Positions 22,246-33,462 of a DNA stretch of 64,000 bases are shown piece by piece. The notes below the pieces were generated by a model. That model had not been told where the DNA came from and made no database searches. It worked only from the letters and a program-made list of their open reading frames with translations. This stretch comes from Eutreptiella sp. 'Long Island Sound 2002' (lineage: Eukaryota > Euglenozoa > Euglenophyceae > Eutreptiales > Eutreptiaceae): NCBI GenBank assembly GCA_964036045.1, contig OZ038381.1:69068242-69132241 (forward strand), in the 5' to 3' direction. A program made the translations under genes and the position numbers. Position 1 is the first letter of the stretch, and every line of letters begins with the position of its first letter.

Positions 22246-23535
22246 GTGACTAAGAATGTGTTTGATGTACTTCAAGATCTATCCGAGAGTATCCGAGGAT
22301 CACCCGGACCGCAGCTGGATGCTGCAGATGGGCAGCCTGAGCCCATTGTCCACGACCTGCACCAGTCGCTTGTCGAGCTTCTGGAACGGCCGGAGATCCT
22401 GAGCTTGCACGCCGTGCGCCGCGTTGGGGGCGAGCGGCAGTTGCACCTTAAGGTCCGTGCCTTATGCGGGGAAGTGGAAAAGGTCTTCGACGTGTTGGTC
22501 GACACGGGAGCTCAGGTCAGCTTGGTCAAGGCTGGCCTACTTCCACCAGAGTGTCTGACCGACAGTCGGAAACCTGTCACGCTGAAGGTGGCGAACGGCC
22601 AGTACATGGTGGGAGGCACGAAGGAAGGGGCCCTCGTGCTGCAGTTCGTGAACCATCGTGAGCTGAGCCGCCCAGACCTCGGCAAGGAAATCCTCCTGCA
22701 CGGTCGCTTCTACGAGGCCGAGATAAACTGGGACATGATCGTTGGGTACGACTTCATGATGGAGACGGACTCCGGCGTCCTCCCGGCCCAGGCCTCCATG
22801 ACCCTGTACCAGGACGACCAGCTCTCAGGGCTTTCGTCACCTGAGAACCATGTGGAATGCCAAAGGATCCGGCCGGAACGCAATCAGCTCGAAGTGGCCG
22901 CGCTGGACACTAAGCCAACTGGTCCTGCAAACCAGGAGTACGGCGTAATGCCGGAAGTGGCGAGCCGAGTTGTCGCGGACCTGGGAGCTTCGGATCTGGC
23001 CCTGCATGCGTTCTCTTCAGGAACCTCCGCCCATCTGCGGGTGTGTGAGAAGTACTGGAGCGCACAGGACTCCGCGTGGAAGAAGCACTGGGGTCCGCAT
23101 CAGGGATTGATGTGGATCCATTGCTACCGTTGGGACATTCCAAGAGCGATAGCGAAGATTCGCAAGGACCGCTCCAAGGCAGTGCTGGTTGTTCCTATGG
23201 GATGCACTGAGGAGGAAAGTACCTGACATTGGGTAGCCTCATTGACCAACATGACCTTAAACAAGGTCGTCCTACCGGCTGGAGAGAGTGTCTATCAGGA
23301 CGCTAAGGGACAGCCCATGCCACCCCAGAGATGGCCAACGGAATTCCACTATGCGGATGGGGGCCTTGATCAGGCCGATACCACGGATTTCGTGTGTGTC
23401 AACCGCATCATAGCAGAGCCATGGCGGCAATGCTTTGCGGTTCCCCCCGTTGACATCGGAGAATCGCAAGACCCCCTCACTGAAGAGGAGTTGGATCTGG
23501 TTCAGGGGTATATGGATCAGCCCTTTCACGACTGA
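22246..23535 (+). pseudogene. Aspartic protease and methyltransferase-like module, family B
   Basis: It lies in the same frame as gag after TAG 22,048 and TGA 22,240. DTGA at codons 86-89 is the protease active site, with strand VGYDF as the second conserved element. After a linker, codons ~246-326 read SDLALHAF, a Trp/Lys-rich stretch, MWIHCYRWDIPRAIAKI and KAVLVVPMG. This matches the Dam-like layout (LFA, W-x-NPPY-x2-I, helix, VLVVP), with the NPPY box decayed to HCYR. TGA 23,224 and TGA 23,533 interrupt the continuation TLNKVVLPAG...MPPQRWPTEF. The parallel stretch in family A is LLHWLTFSSVRLPD...MPIWKPGW. Confidence 0.75.
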
Positions 23536-23580
23536 GGAAACCAGCGTGAGGGCAAGGGCCAGGACAGAGCCTGGTGGGAA

Positions 23581-25300
23581 GTGGACTCGATCGTCTCTGG
23601 TTCCTATGATGGAGATACCTTCGTAAGGAGGGTACTGGACCACCTGTCCAGCCAGGACGAGCCAATCGGGGGTAACCCACCCACCTACGGCGATCTATTC
23701 CGAGGCAAGACCAGAGATGGCTCTTTGGGCCACCTGGGAAGACCACCTGAGCCGAAGCCGAGCGGGGTCGCTACCCCTCAAGTAAGCTCAGTGGTCCAGG
23801 TGCCCGGAAAAGCCAAGGCGGAGTCTGATGATTGCCCCAAGATCCAGGCATTGAGGGCCAGGCTGAAGCAGAAGTATGGGGATACCTTCTTCAACGGTAA
23901 GCCTGTGTTTCCCCCACCGGTGCGTGGACCGTATGGTGAGGCCAAGATACGACTGAAGCAGGACCCCCGTGTGTACTGGCACCGGGAGTTTGCCCTGAGG
24001 GGCGAGAGGAAGGAGGCCATGGAGAAGATCCGCCGTGACTTCATCGAGAGAGGCTGGCTTGAGCCGTGCCACTCCGAATGGGCCTCTCTGTGCTTCGTCG
24101 TCCCCAAGAGGGTAGCCGGTGAATGGCGGCTCGTGGTCGACTACCGCGGCCTAAACGCCCAAACGCAGCATGATAGCTATATAGCCCTTGAGGACATGCT
24201 GCAAAAACAACACCGGCGGAGGATCTTCACGGTGATTGACCTGAAACATGGTTATCATCAGATGCCCCTCGCCGAGGAGTCCCGTGCCTGCACGGCCATG
24301 AGCACCCCACTTGGACCTCTCCAGTGGAAGGTGATGCCCATGGGCGTTACCAACGGCAATGCGGCTTTTCAGCGGATGCTGAAGAACCTGCTTGAGCCGG
24401 TGCGCGACTGTGCGGACCCTTTCGTGGACAACGTGATCATCGCGTCCGGGGACCCCAGTATGAGCTACGAGGAGCTCCTGGAGGCACATGAGAGGGACGT
24501 TATCCGAGTGCTGGACCTGCTGGTTCGGCACAAACTCACGGGCAGCAGTGACAAGGCCACCATTGCGGTAAGCGAGGTGGTCTTCGCTGGCCACGTAGTC
24601 GGGAACGGGCAGCGAAAGCCCATACCTGGCAAGGTGGCTGTGATCGAGCACTGGGAAAAGCCCAAAACGGTCTCTGAGCTACAGGCGTATCTGGGGTTCT
24701 GCAACTGCTACTCGGGGTATATCAAAATGTATGCCGAGTATGCAGCCCCCATGACGACCATGCTCAAGGGCAACCGAGAGGAGACCAAGAAGGGGTCCAA
24801 GAAGGCTCTGGTCTGGGAAGCTGATTCCGACCGTGCCTTTGAGGGGATGAAGCAGGCGCTGCTATCCGCAGTGGGTCTGCACCTCGTGGATCCCGACCGA
24901 GGGTTCGTCCTGCGCATCGACGCTTCTGACTACGCCGTTGGCGCTGTGTTGGAGCAAGTGCTTGACGATGGGAGGCACGTGCCCGTGGCCTTTTGGAGCC
25001 CAGTCCTGCCGGAAGGCCAGAGACGGACGTGGACGCCCCGAGAAAAGGAGGCGTATGCCATCGTCATGGCTCTCAGGAAATGGGCTGGGTACATAGCCCT
25101 CCATCCCGTCACCGTCTGCACCGACCATCAGAGTCTGCAGTCGTGGCACAAGGAGCACGTGGACACCCCCTGAGGTCCCGCCTCCAGACGGGCAAGATGG
25201 CATGAGACCTTGGCCAAGTTGGACCTCACGATTGTGTATATTCCTGGGAAGGACAACACCGTGGCGGACTGTCTCAGCAGGTGGGCCTATCCCGCCAGCA
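23581..25300 (+). pseudogene. Reverse transcriptase and RNase H, family B
   Basis: Still in the gag-pol frame. The palm shows WRLVVDYRGLN, FTVIDLKHGYHQ (first catalytic Asp), WKVMPMGVTNGNAAFQ and, in place of Y/F-x-D-D, FVDN (codons 281-284 of this segment, near 24,421). The second catalytic aspartate is thus an asparagine, a GAC-to-AAC change if the family norm is FVDD. The connection domain ends in LGFCNCYSGYIKMYA. RNase H follows with RIDASDYAVGAVLEQ, REKEAYAIVMAL and CTDHQSLQSW. TGA 25,171 cuts it, and the tail YIPGKDNTVADCLSRW continues after the stop. It would copy element RNA into DNA. Confidence 0.85.
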
Positions 25301-27041
25301 AGGGCGTGACGGATATCTCTGCCCATGGCGATGAGGCTGAGACCGCTGAAGCCAAGAGGATCATTGAAATGGAGCGCCTGATGGAGGAGGAGGGTGTGAA
25401 ATGCTTCGTCGTCATGGCTGCAGATGCCCCCCTTGGAACGAGGATGGGCAGAGCGGTCAGAGTACTCGCCCCTGATGGAGCTGAGTCCGACAAGCACCTC
25501 TTCCCTGAATCTTGCTTCCAGAACGACTGGACCGACGACTACGCCAAGTCTGAGGCCTTTCAGGCCGAATATAGGGCTGTGACGGACCCTGACGACGGGC
25601 AGAAGTGGCCAAAGGGGCTGACTGAGGAAGATGGCAAGCTCTACCGGAATGGTAAGCTGCTAGTACCGGAGTCCCGAGTGCTCGAGCTGTGTGAAGCTTG
25701 GCACCACCACATGCTGCACCCAGGGGTCAAGAAGCAAGCCCTTGACATGCAGCGCCGGTTCGAGATCGACCAGATCGGTCTCTACACCGCAATCAAGAAG
25801 GTCAGGAAGGGTTGCTCGGTCTGTCAGGCCTACAATCCCGATAACCGGAACGTCAAGGGGGAAGCCTAATGGACCCCGGTTCCTGACCAGCCCATGGAGA
25901 GCCTGGCCATCGACGTCTTCTCCATGCCCGAAGTGTACATTTGCAAGGAGACCTTTGACTGTGTGGTTCTATGTGTGGATAGCCACAGTGGCTACGTAGT
26001 AGCCGTTCCGGCACGCAAAAAGGGGTTGCTTGCCAAGGAAGTGGCAGTCATGATGATTCGTCATTGGCTGACCGTCTTTGACATCCCCCGCACCATTTGC
26101 AGTGACTGAGGGCCCCAGTTTACTGGTGGCTGGTTCAAGGCTATGTGTTCCCTCATGGGAATACGTCATGCCAAGAGCGTCGCCTATCTCAGCCGGTCTA
26201 ACAGCCGTGCTGAAGTGGCTGGACGGCAGCTGTTTGAGCAGCTGCGCAAGATTCACATCACCAATCCACGTCAGAATTGGTTTGAGGAGATGTGGCCTGC
26301 TCTGAAGGCCCATCATGACACCCTCACCCCGGGTGGTTTGTCCCCTCACCAGATTCTGTTCGGCAGGGATCCCCTGGGTCGGGGACTTCCCTTGTCTGGT
26401 GATGGCATGGCCATGGATGCCAAGGAATTCTTCGCGCGGCAAGAGCAAACGGCGCGGGACATCCGCCAGCAGCTCGAGAAGGAGCATGCTGAGCGTCAGA
26501 AGTCCGCCCCGGGCTCGACAGCGCAGAAGTTCAGGGTGGGAGACCCGGTGTGGGTGATCAGACCCCGCCCTATGGGCACCCACCGCACCCAAACCTGGTT
26601 CACACCCGGAGAGGTGGTCCGCAGGATTGGTGAGGACACCTACCGCATCAAGGTGGGTCACGGACAGTTCCGGGAGCGCCACGAAAGTCAACTCCGTGTG
26701 CGGGAAGCCGACTTCCGTGGCCAACATGTGTCCCTGAGCTATGCCACACATGAGGCTGATTCGGACGACAACTATGCTGAGCAGGACGACTATACTGTCG
26801 AGAAGATCCTGGCTCAGCGTCCGAAAGCCCCGGAGGCCTGGAGTTCAAGGTTCGTTGGCGAGGCTATGGGCCGTCCCACGACACCTGGGAACCCGTCTCC
26901 TCGTTCGTGCCGCGGGTCAATACTCCCTTCATGGAGTACATCCGCAAGCACAAGACCAAGATCCATGTCTCGGACTTGGCAGCACTCACCCGGGCGATTG
27001 CAGCCAGGGGTGCCTCATCAGCGCCCTGGGCTCTCCCCTGA
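25301..27041 (+). pseudogene. Integrase with C-terminal chromodomain, family B
   Basis: The zinc-binding part has WHHHMLHPG and, 50 residues on, CSVC (HHCC). The catalytic core shows AIDVF (first Asp, near 25,910), CSD before TGA 26,107 where SDRGPQF would be usual, and NSRAEVAGRQ (Glu). TAA 25,867 and TGA 26,107 break it. After the DNA-binding region (VGDPVWVIRPRP) the frame slips near 26,835. The next frame reads GLEFKVRWRGYGPSHDTWEP, a textbook chromodomain, then a basic tail to TGA 27,039-27,041. The chromodomain places the element among chromoviruses, where it guides integration to chromatin. Confidence 0.85.
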
Positions 27042-28490
27042 TGCAGTTTGAGCGCTTGTGTGGTCGACGGATCGTCCCTCACTTGCTTGCTCTCTTCCAT
27101 CTTTCGGTGACCTGCCATCAGAGTGGCCACATACCCCCCCCTGCTGACTCCAGAGGAGGATGGCCCCTTTCTTTCACTTCTATTAGTCACTCCCCCCCTG
27201 CTGAATCCTTGGGAAACCAGGTAGGGCGACTGACCTTCATATTTTCTGAGCTCTTGGGGCCTTGAAGCCCATACGACGTTGCGCAACGGATGCCGCTGTC
27301 ATCGGCATTGCGATTTTTTGGTGTGTGGTCTGGTCCCATGGCACTTGCGGGATCCAGACCGTGTACGTGTGTCGCGATCATATATGGCCTGAACTCAGGC
27401 GTTTTCCTGTCCACCCTCCTGCATTTGTCTTATCCTAACCGGCGCGTGGTTTGGCGCTCTATCCAGAGTGTGTTTACACGCCTATCTACCCCGCTTATTG
27501 CTTGTTTTTCTGTTCCCCAGGATATGTGCGTCTGTATGTTAAGTGTTATCGGCCCATCACTGAGATGTGGACTGTTGTTCCCCCCCAGGGGATGCGAAAC
27601 GGCATACGAAGGCGCCCTGAGTCGCCGTTTACATGCTTTTACTTAAGGTCCAGCCTGGACCAGTACCTAAGTACAGATTCTTCTGTTTGAGTGCCCGTGA
27701 TACCGTGTGCCCTATTCGCTGTGATGTGGAGATTTTGATGGCGCCAGGCGGGAAGCCCAGTTGCCTGACTACACTCCCAGCGGTCCGCCACCGTCAGTCC
27801 CAGTGTGAGCCTACCGACTCGCAGACGCACTTGCAGTCGGATGGCGGCCTCCGGTGCTCCTGACCTCGGTCAGTCTGCCTGGGAAACTGGTGGTTTGAGG
27901 AGTCGACGCCTCCGCCCACACTGCATGAGGACTCCCTCATGTATGGCCTTCGTGGTAATAGGACGAGGGAAAAGACGGCCTTGATGCCCGATCCCTTAAG
28001 GAGGAGCTCGTTCGGCTGTACCACTCTGGACTCGCGTCGTGGATATGGACATGGTGCGCCCGAGGAAGGACCCGTGGGGACTCTCCCCCAGCCGGCGGGC
28101 CTTGGGAAGCTTGGGGTAGCTTGATGGATCTTTGTGGTCGCTTTCGACCTGTGGGACCACCTCGGTCGTTGTGTGACGCCTATGTTGGCCGTGTATGCGA
28201 CTGCCACTGTGGCGGTGACCGTAGCAGCCGGCACCCGGTGCGCCTGGTATGGGTTAACGGGTCCTTTGGATGCCGAAAAATCGCCGCTAGGACCCGGGAC
28301 TCGATACTTGATACTATACTTGCAGTTACTAACAGCTACAGCACCGTACCTGTCTTACTGTGGGATTTGGGCAGCCTAACCTGCGGGTCAGCCTGAAGTG
28401 AGGATGTGACACCCCCCCCCCTTCAGGAAATGGTCCTGGCTACCCGCTGCCATGCGTGGGTGTTATCGAGCCCCCCCCAGGGTTTGCTCT
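27042..28490. other. 3' non-coding region of family B
   Basis: No domain-bearing frame is present. The region lies between the pol stop and the purine tract. It contains C runs (near 28,410 and 28,471) and some GT-rich sequence. A non-coding 3' region of this size adds to the unusual length of the element. Confidence 0.6.
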
Positions 28491-28501
28491 AAGGAGGGGG
28501 G
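28491..28501 (+). promoter_or_regulatory. Polypurine tract priming plus-strand DNA, family B
   Basis: AAGGAGGGGGG sits directly before TGAAGC. Eleven uninterrupted purines next to a TG LTR start is the standard layout for the RNA primer of second-strand synthesis. The far end of the LTR, GCGTCA, is a near-complement of TGAAGC (5 of 6), which supports the boundary. Confidence 0.75.
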
Positions 28502-31495
28502 TGAAGCGGTACCCAGAACCCCATGGCTAGAGTAGGGCATACAACCGGTCTCCGGTCCACTAACCCCATGTACGGAAGGAGGACGCCCGTTGACGCCCGG
28601 TGCGAGCCCGGCGGGAGCGTGTTCCGTGCCGTAAAGTCCCGCATCGGCAACCGATGCGCCGCCAGCGGAGATTTATATATCAGAATATCAGGAATCAACA
28701 GGGTTTTATTTTCATATTGTTTCAGTCAATTTTTACGCTTCCGTTCTGATATTCACTGTTTTGACAGCTGGCGGTTAGCTCGCGACTTTAGCATAACCGC
28801 CAGTTTAACTGTTATATACAGATATTTTAGCGCAAATCGTGACGAAGACTCTAAAGTCTTCAGGAATTGCATTGATGCATCCGCAATTTTCACATCTTAC
28901 ACTCGCAACCTTAATCCAAAATTTTCAGGATGTCGAAATCAGATTTTCGACTTCGACATCCCCGTACTTGATTTGACCTCTTTCGAGTGGACCTACGTGC
29001 TTCCCTATGCACGAATCAACTTTCCTTTTGTCTTGCCCTCCATTTGTCTTAGAGATATGGGCAAAACAAAGTTGATTCGTGAGGCCACTTGTGAGGGTCA
29101 TATCTCGTGCTGCTTGCGAGGAATGACGATAGAGGAAAGGTGGGATGTATTCACAATACTCCCGACGTAATTTGGGAAGCTTTATATGCCTTGCGTCTCC
29201 ACAAGTGCGCGCTAGCGTAATGGATCATGGTCAGGAGGGTAGAGTTTGCGCTCTAACTCTTTGGCCATGATATTGCGTGCGTTGAGATAACTTTCGAGTG
29301 TAGCGCGCGAGTGTTGGTGTTGCATAGGAACTTTCCTTGAGTTCCTATGAGCAATTGACACAACGTTATGCCCTTGGAGGGGCATGACATATCGTGGGGG
29401 GAGCTACTTTTTGGGGCAATATGGAGTATGTGCCTTGTGTTGTGTTGCGTGCCCATTTGGCGGGTCCATCGCTCCAAGCCAAACCCGCCAATGGACCTCA
29501 TATTGTGCAAGCTCCTTCTCCATACTCCGAACGATTAATTGCAAGCCTAACCTTCGTGGAGGGAAGCTTGTGTGGCGATCCCAAAGCGATGCGCTGGGAG
29601 CAAGGTGTGTGTTTTGCAATTTTCCATATTTTCATGTGCCCACTTGGGAAGTAGCGCTCCTGACCTTTCAAAGCGCCCCAGATGGAGCACATATGTGGAA
29701 TCGGAGGTCATTGGTGTCAAGTTATTGTGTTTAGAAGGATTGGTCGATTACTCAATCCAAGCCGAAGATATTACAATATATTTGTGCGCCTTTCAAGGCA
29801 CTTTTGGGTGTTTTTTCGCCAATATTGCTGTTTTTTGCCCGTCATGATGTCAAGCGGCGACCGTGTATCTCAATGTTGCGCCCAATTGACATCATGACCC
29901 AAGTATGTATTGGGGGTACATACTTCGGTGCCCAACATATCTTTGACCCGGCGAATAACTCCTCTTTGGCTTGGCATATCGTGGCCGCCATGTCGACGAT
30001 TTTGGGACTGTCCCAAAATCATGGGCTCACTTGGCGACCCTGCCATTCCCAAAACCGGAGGAGTTGGGCGACGCCCAAAAGATATGTTGGACACATATGA
30101 CTTGATACCAATCCTATGGCACACTCCGGTCCAAGTCGGGCATGTGCCTCATTTGCCCGAACCATGAGTGTGCGCATTTTCGGCCATTTTGAGCAATTTT
30201 CCACATTTTCTGCCCGCCGTGCACTATGTTCAGCACACCCGTGCACGCCGGACGCATGGACCAATGGACCGTATATGACATGGGTGTTATGTATATTGGT
30301 CCCCATGGTTCACACACCACGTGGGCGAAGCGGAGCTACTCTCGTTGAGGTGCTAGCCCAAAGTGAGTGTGGACAATTTTGCCATTTTGGCATTTGTGGA
30401 CCCAGTTGGTATTGTCACCACGCCAAGTCGCATGGAGATCTTGGAGAGCCAAGTGCATGGGAGTCTTCGTTCGACTCCGGGTGGATCGCGTATGGAATGG
30501 CAGATTCGATCTCCAAGCCGGCGTGGAGACATACTATTAGGAGCACCCCCGAATTTGGGCTCATTTTGAGTAGCCAAAATGACCCCCTTTTGGGACCCCA
30601 ATTTCACCCCCCCGTGTAGTCAATTGCTGGCCCCATATCTCTATGCCCACAGAGAGCCTGGACCTAATTTCAAGTTGTACACTCAGATATGAGTCCTAGG
30701 TTTTGCCTCTTATCCTGTGAGCCATTGGCCTTGCCCTGGCCGGGCGAGCTACGCGTGAGGAAAATGCGAATTTTGGTGATTTTGGCATCATGACCCCAAT
30801 TGACGAACCCGTTTTGCCCTGATGCCGGAACCTCAGAGGGAACCAGTTTGAGTGAGGGCTCCAGGAAGTTCGTACTCAAAGGGCATAGGGTCAGTTGCCT
30901 CGTCCCTACCTCTGGCGGGTCCGGACGAGGGGTCAATTCTGGAGATCTTTGAGCTAATATCAGTTTGGGCTGAAACAGCCCATTTTCAGCTACCAACTCC
31001 TAGGGGATATTGGCGGGGCCATATCTCTCGCTCAGAGAGAAGTTTGGACCTGCTGTTAAGGGAGCATTGGTGACCACTGTCGGTTGCCCTTGGAGTTACT
31101 TGGTTACCAGGAACTCGCCTGTGGCTGTGCAGGACAGCCCCCCTATTGGCAGGGTTTCAGGGTTTGGACTGAGCAGGGCATGGGTTGTGTTTGAGCCCCC
31201 GCCCCCACCAGCCACGGAGAGGGTCGGACCTGGGATTGGGATACGAGTTGGGACTGAGTGTCTATTGTCCTGTGATGCCCTTACCCGAGTCCAGTCCTCA
31301 CCCCATGTGTACATATCCTGATGTGTTGTTGTACATACTTTTGTTCCCTTGTTTCAGAGTGGCAAGGATCCTGAAACGCTTTGTCACATGACACGAGCGT
31401 ATTGATGCCCCTGTGAGCGCAGTGCTTTGCCTGCCTGCTTGCTTGTGCGTGTCACCGCAGCGTCCCGTGGCCAGGCCCCCCACGGGAACGCGTCA
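28502..31495 (+). repeat. Right LTR of family B, complete (~2,994 bp)
   Basis: It runs from TGAAGCGGTACCC after the purine tract to GGGAACGCGTCA. The first ~610 bp, including an AT-rich stretch at 28,665-28,860, have no partner in the left LTR. From 29,111 to the end it matches the left copy closely. A 215-codon frame (28,523-29,170) inside it has no known motif. Confidence 0.85.
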
Positions 31496-31629
31496 GACAG
31501 TGAAGGTCGCCTGTGATCTGTATGTACAGGCCATGAGGGCAGGACCAAGTTAGATTAACGAGATCGTCAGCGAAATGCCTCGAATCGACGTTCCCTGTGA
31601 AGGAGAGCGAGGGCAGGGGAAGGGGGTGG

Positions 31630-33462
31630 TCACAGTGGCAGTGGGCCCGTCCAGTCTGCAGAGATGAAGGGGTTGGGTCTGTTGGGGGGGCGTTTCGGGA
31701 CGGCGTGTTCCAAGACTGCAGTGACAGAATCCAGTACCTTGTTTTGATAGTGTCCTACTTCCTTTCGGACAGCTCGAAGTCCACCTAGGTGTCCTCGGAG
31801 GTATCTATACAGGGACCGCGGGACTGCCAGCCGGCCTACAATGCAGAGGTCTTTGCGGCAGGCAGCCTGGCGCCATGTCTTGACAAGATTACTGGCAGTC
31901 CAGCTGGACAGCCACGCGCAGACCAGGGGGGGGGAGGGGGTGCAGTAAGCAAGGACACCGTGCAGACTGAGATTGTGACAGCGGTGGCAGTGTGGGCAGT
32001 CTGTCTTGCCCGGGGCATCACTCCAGAAGGTGGCATAGTGGGCATACCCGATGCGGGATTGCAAGCCGAAAAGCCACTTATGCCACGCCAAGCGCCTGAA
32101 TCGCAGTGGCCGCCAGGAGAGTGGGTGGAAGGAGTCGTGGGAGTGAGAGGGAATGGAATCGTGGGAGCACACTTTATGGGGGGGTAGCAGGCGCTCACCG
32201 TGCCGGATTACATCCCAGGTTTGCTGTCGACGCAGGGGGGCAGGGAGGGGGAGGACTGTGCCGATTTTGGCATACTCATCGGCCGCCTCATTGTGGGTGT
32301 CACCCGTGTGGTCTTCGACACACTCAAGGGTTTGCCCCTTTGAGGAGAGGGACGAGCGTACCTTTTGTACCCAGTAAGCTTGGCGTACCGGGCGTTTCTG
32401 CCCTTGTGCAGAAGCAATAGCTCCCTTGCAGTCAAGGCAGATGTTCTCGTGTGCAGGGGAGAGGTGTGACCCCAGTAGGACGCCAATTAGCTCTGCTTTA
32501 TAGGAGTTGGGAACTCCTGGTACTCGGCAAACTGCTATCCTGCCATCTCTGAGGACAACTGCGGCACTGGCCGAGGGTGGGCTTCCGAGTTTGCTGCCAT
32601 CAGAGTAGGCCGATCCGGGGTAGAGGTGTGAGGGCACCAGGTAGACTGACAAACCAGCAATATGGACAATCGTGGTGGCGTCGCGCATCAGCTTGTTGGC
32701 GGCCCATGTGGTGGACACCGGGGGCTGTTGTGCCTCTGGACTGGGGTTCAGTAAGGGAACCGCTGCCTTAAATGTGTTGTATCGGGAGAGTGGGTGCTGG
32801 GATCGCGTGGACATGGTGTGGAGGTAGGGATTGCGGTGCAGTGTGTCTAGAACTCTCGTGGGGTGGAGCACAGGGAAGTAACCCATGCCGAGGCCATGGC
32901 TTCTGTGAGTGTACAGAGTTTTCCTGGCAAAGACGGAGGGCAGGCCTAGCACACCGAAAATGAATTTTTCAATCAGCGAGTTAAGTGAGTGTAGCTGTAT
33001 GACAGTGAGGGGTATACATTCTGTGCGGTATAGGAGGCGTGGCAGTACCATGGTGTTTACCAAAAGGACCCTATCCAGGACTTGGATCGGTTGTGAGTGC
33101 AGCTCAGTGAGTTGGCTTCTCAGTTCCTCCAGGACGATAGACAGCGCTCTGTCGACACAGAGCCGCGGGGCCAGGGGATGGCCCAGATGCATGATATATC
33201 TGGCCCTGACGAAAGGATGATTTACCTGCGAGCTCCATTCTGGCAGGGATTCGGCTGGGACTGATTGCCAAAGCGATTCATCGGAAGCCTGAAGCGCGCA
33301 TGGTGGGTGCAAATATTTGGGGAGGAGAGGCAGATCAGTGGGGGAATGGAGCATAGGGAGGGACTCGCTCTTGCTCACATTCAGCTGACATGCGATGAGG
33401 CTGAGGGCATACTGGACAAGTTGTGCCTGATGCTGGCTGCACTTGGGGGGGGTCGGGGGCAT
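31630..33462 (-). pseudogene. LINE-A ORF2 C-terminal half: RT thumb, RNase H, Cys/His finger
   Basis: 610 residues are open. After the thumb (VLDRVLLVNTMVLPRLLYR), RNase H shows its four acidic residues in order: YSDGS, KAELIG, LDCKGAI and HNEAAD. A finger CPHCHRCHNLSLHGVLAYC follows near the C-terminus, then a basic tail. The RNase H would remove RNA from the cDNA hybrid during target-primed insertion. The domain is intact and this is one of the least damaged reading frames in the window. Confidence 0.8.

Larger units (their letters stand above)
14973..31495 (+). mobile_element. Large Ty3 chromovirus, family B (~16.5 kb)
   Basis: Two direct copies of a multi-kilobase LTR flank gag, protease, methyltransferase-like module, reverse transcriptase, RNase H, integrase and chromodomain, all on the plus strand. 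A ~1.4-kb non-coding 3' region ends in a purine tract at 28,491-28,501. The right LTR is complete (TGAAGC...GCGTCA). The left copy lacks the first ~610 bp. Gag-pol is essentially one frame with eight stop codons plus frame changes in gag and at the chromodomain. A hand count over ~270 aligned LTR bases gave about 14 differences, so the insertion is not recent. Confidence 0.9.

Noticed and set aside
17937-26109. TGA read as a sense codon (altered genetic code)
   Set aside because: The residues expected at TGA sites differ (Arg at SD-x-GPQF, Ser/Arg at DTP-x-GP), TAA and TAG also occur, and open frames elsewhere end normally at TGA.
28523-29170. 215-codon frame upstream of 29,111
   Set aside because: It lies inside the right LTR, has no motif and has no counterpart in the left LTR.
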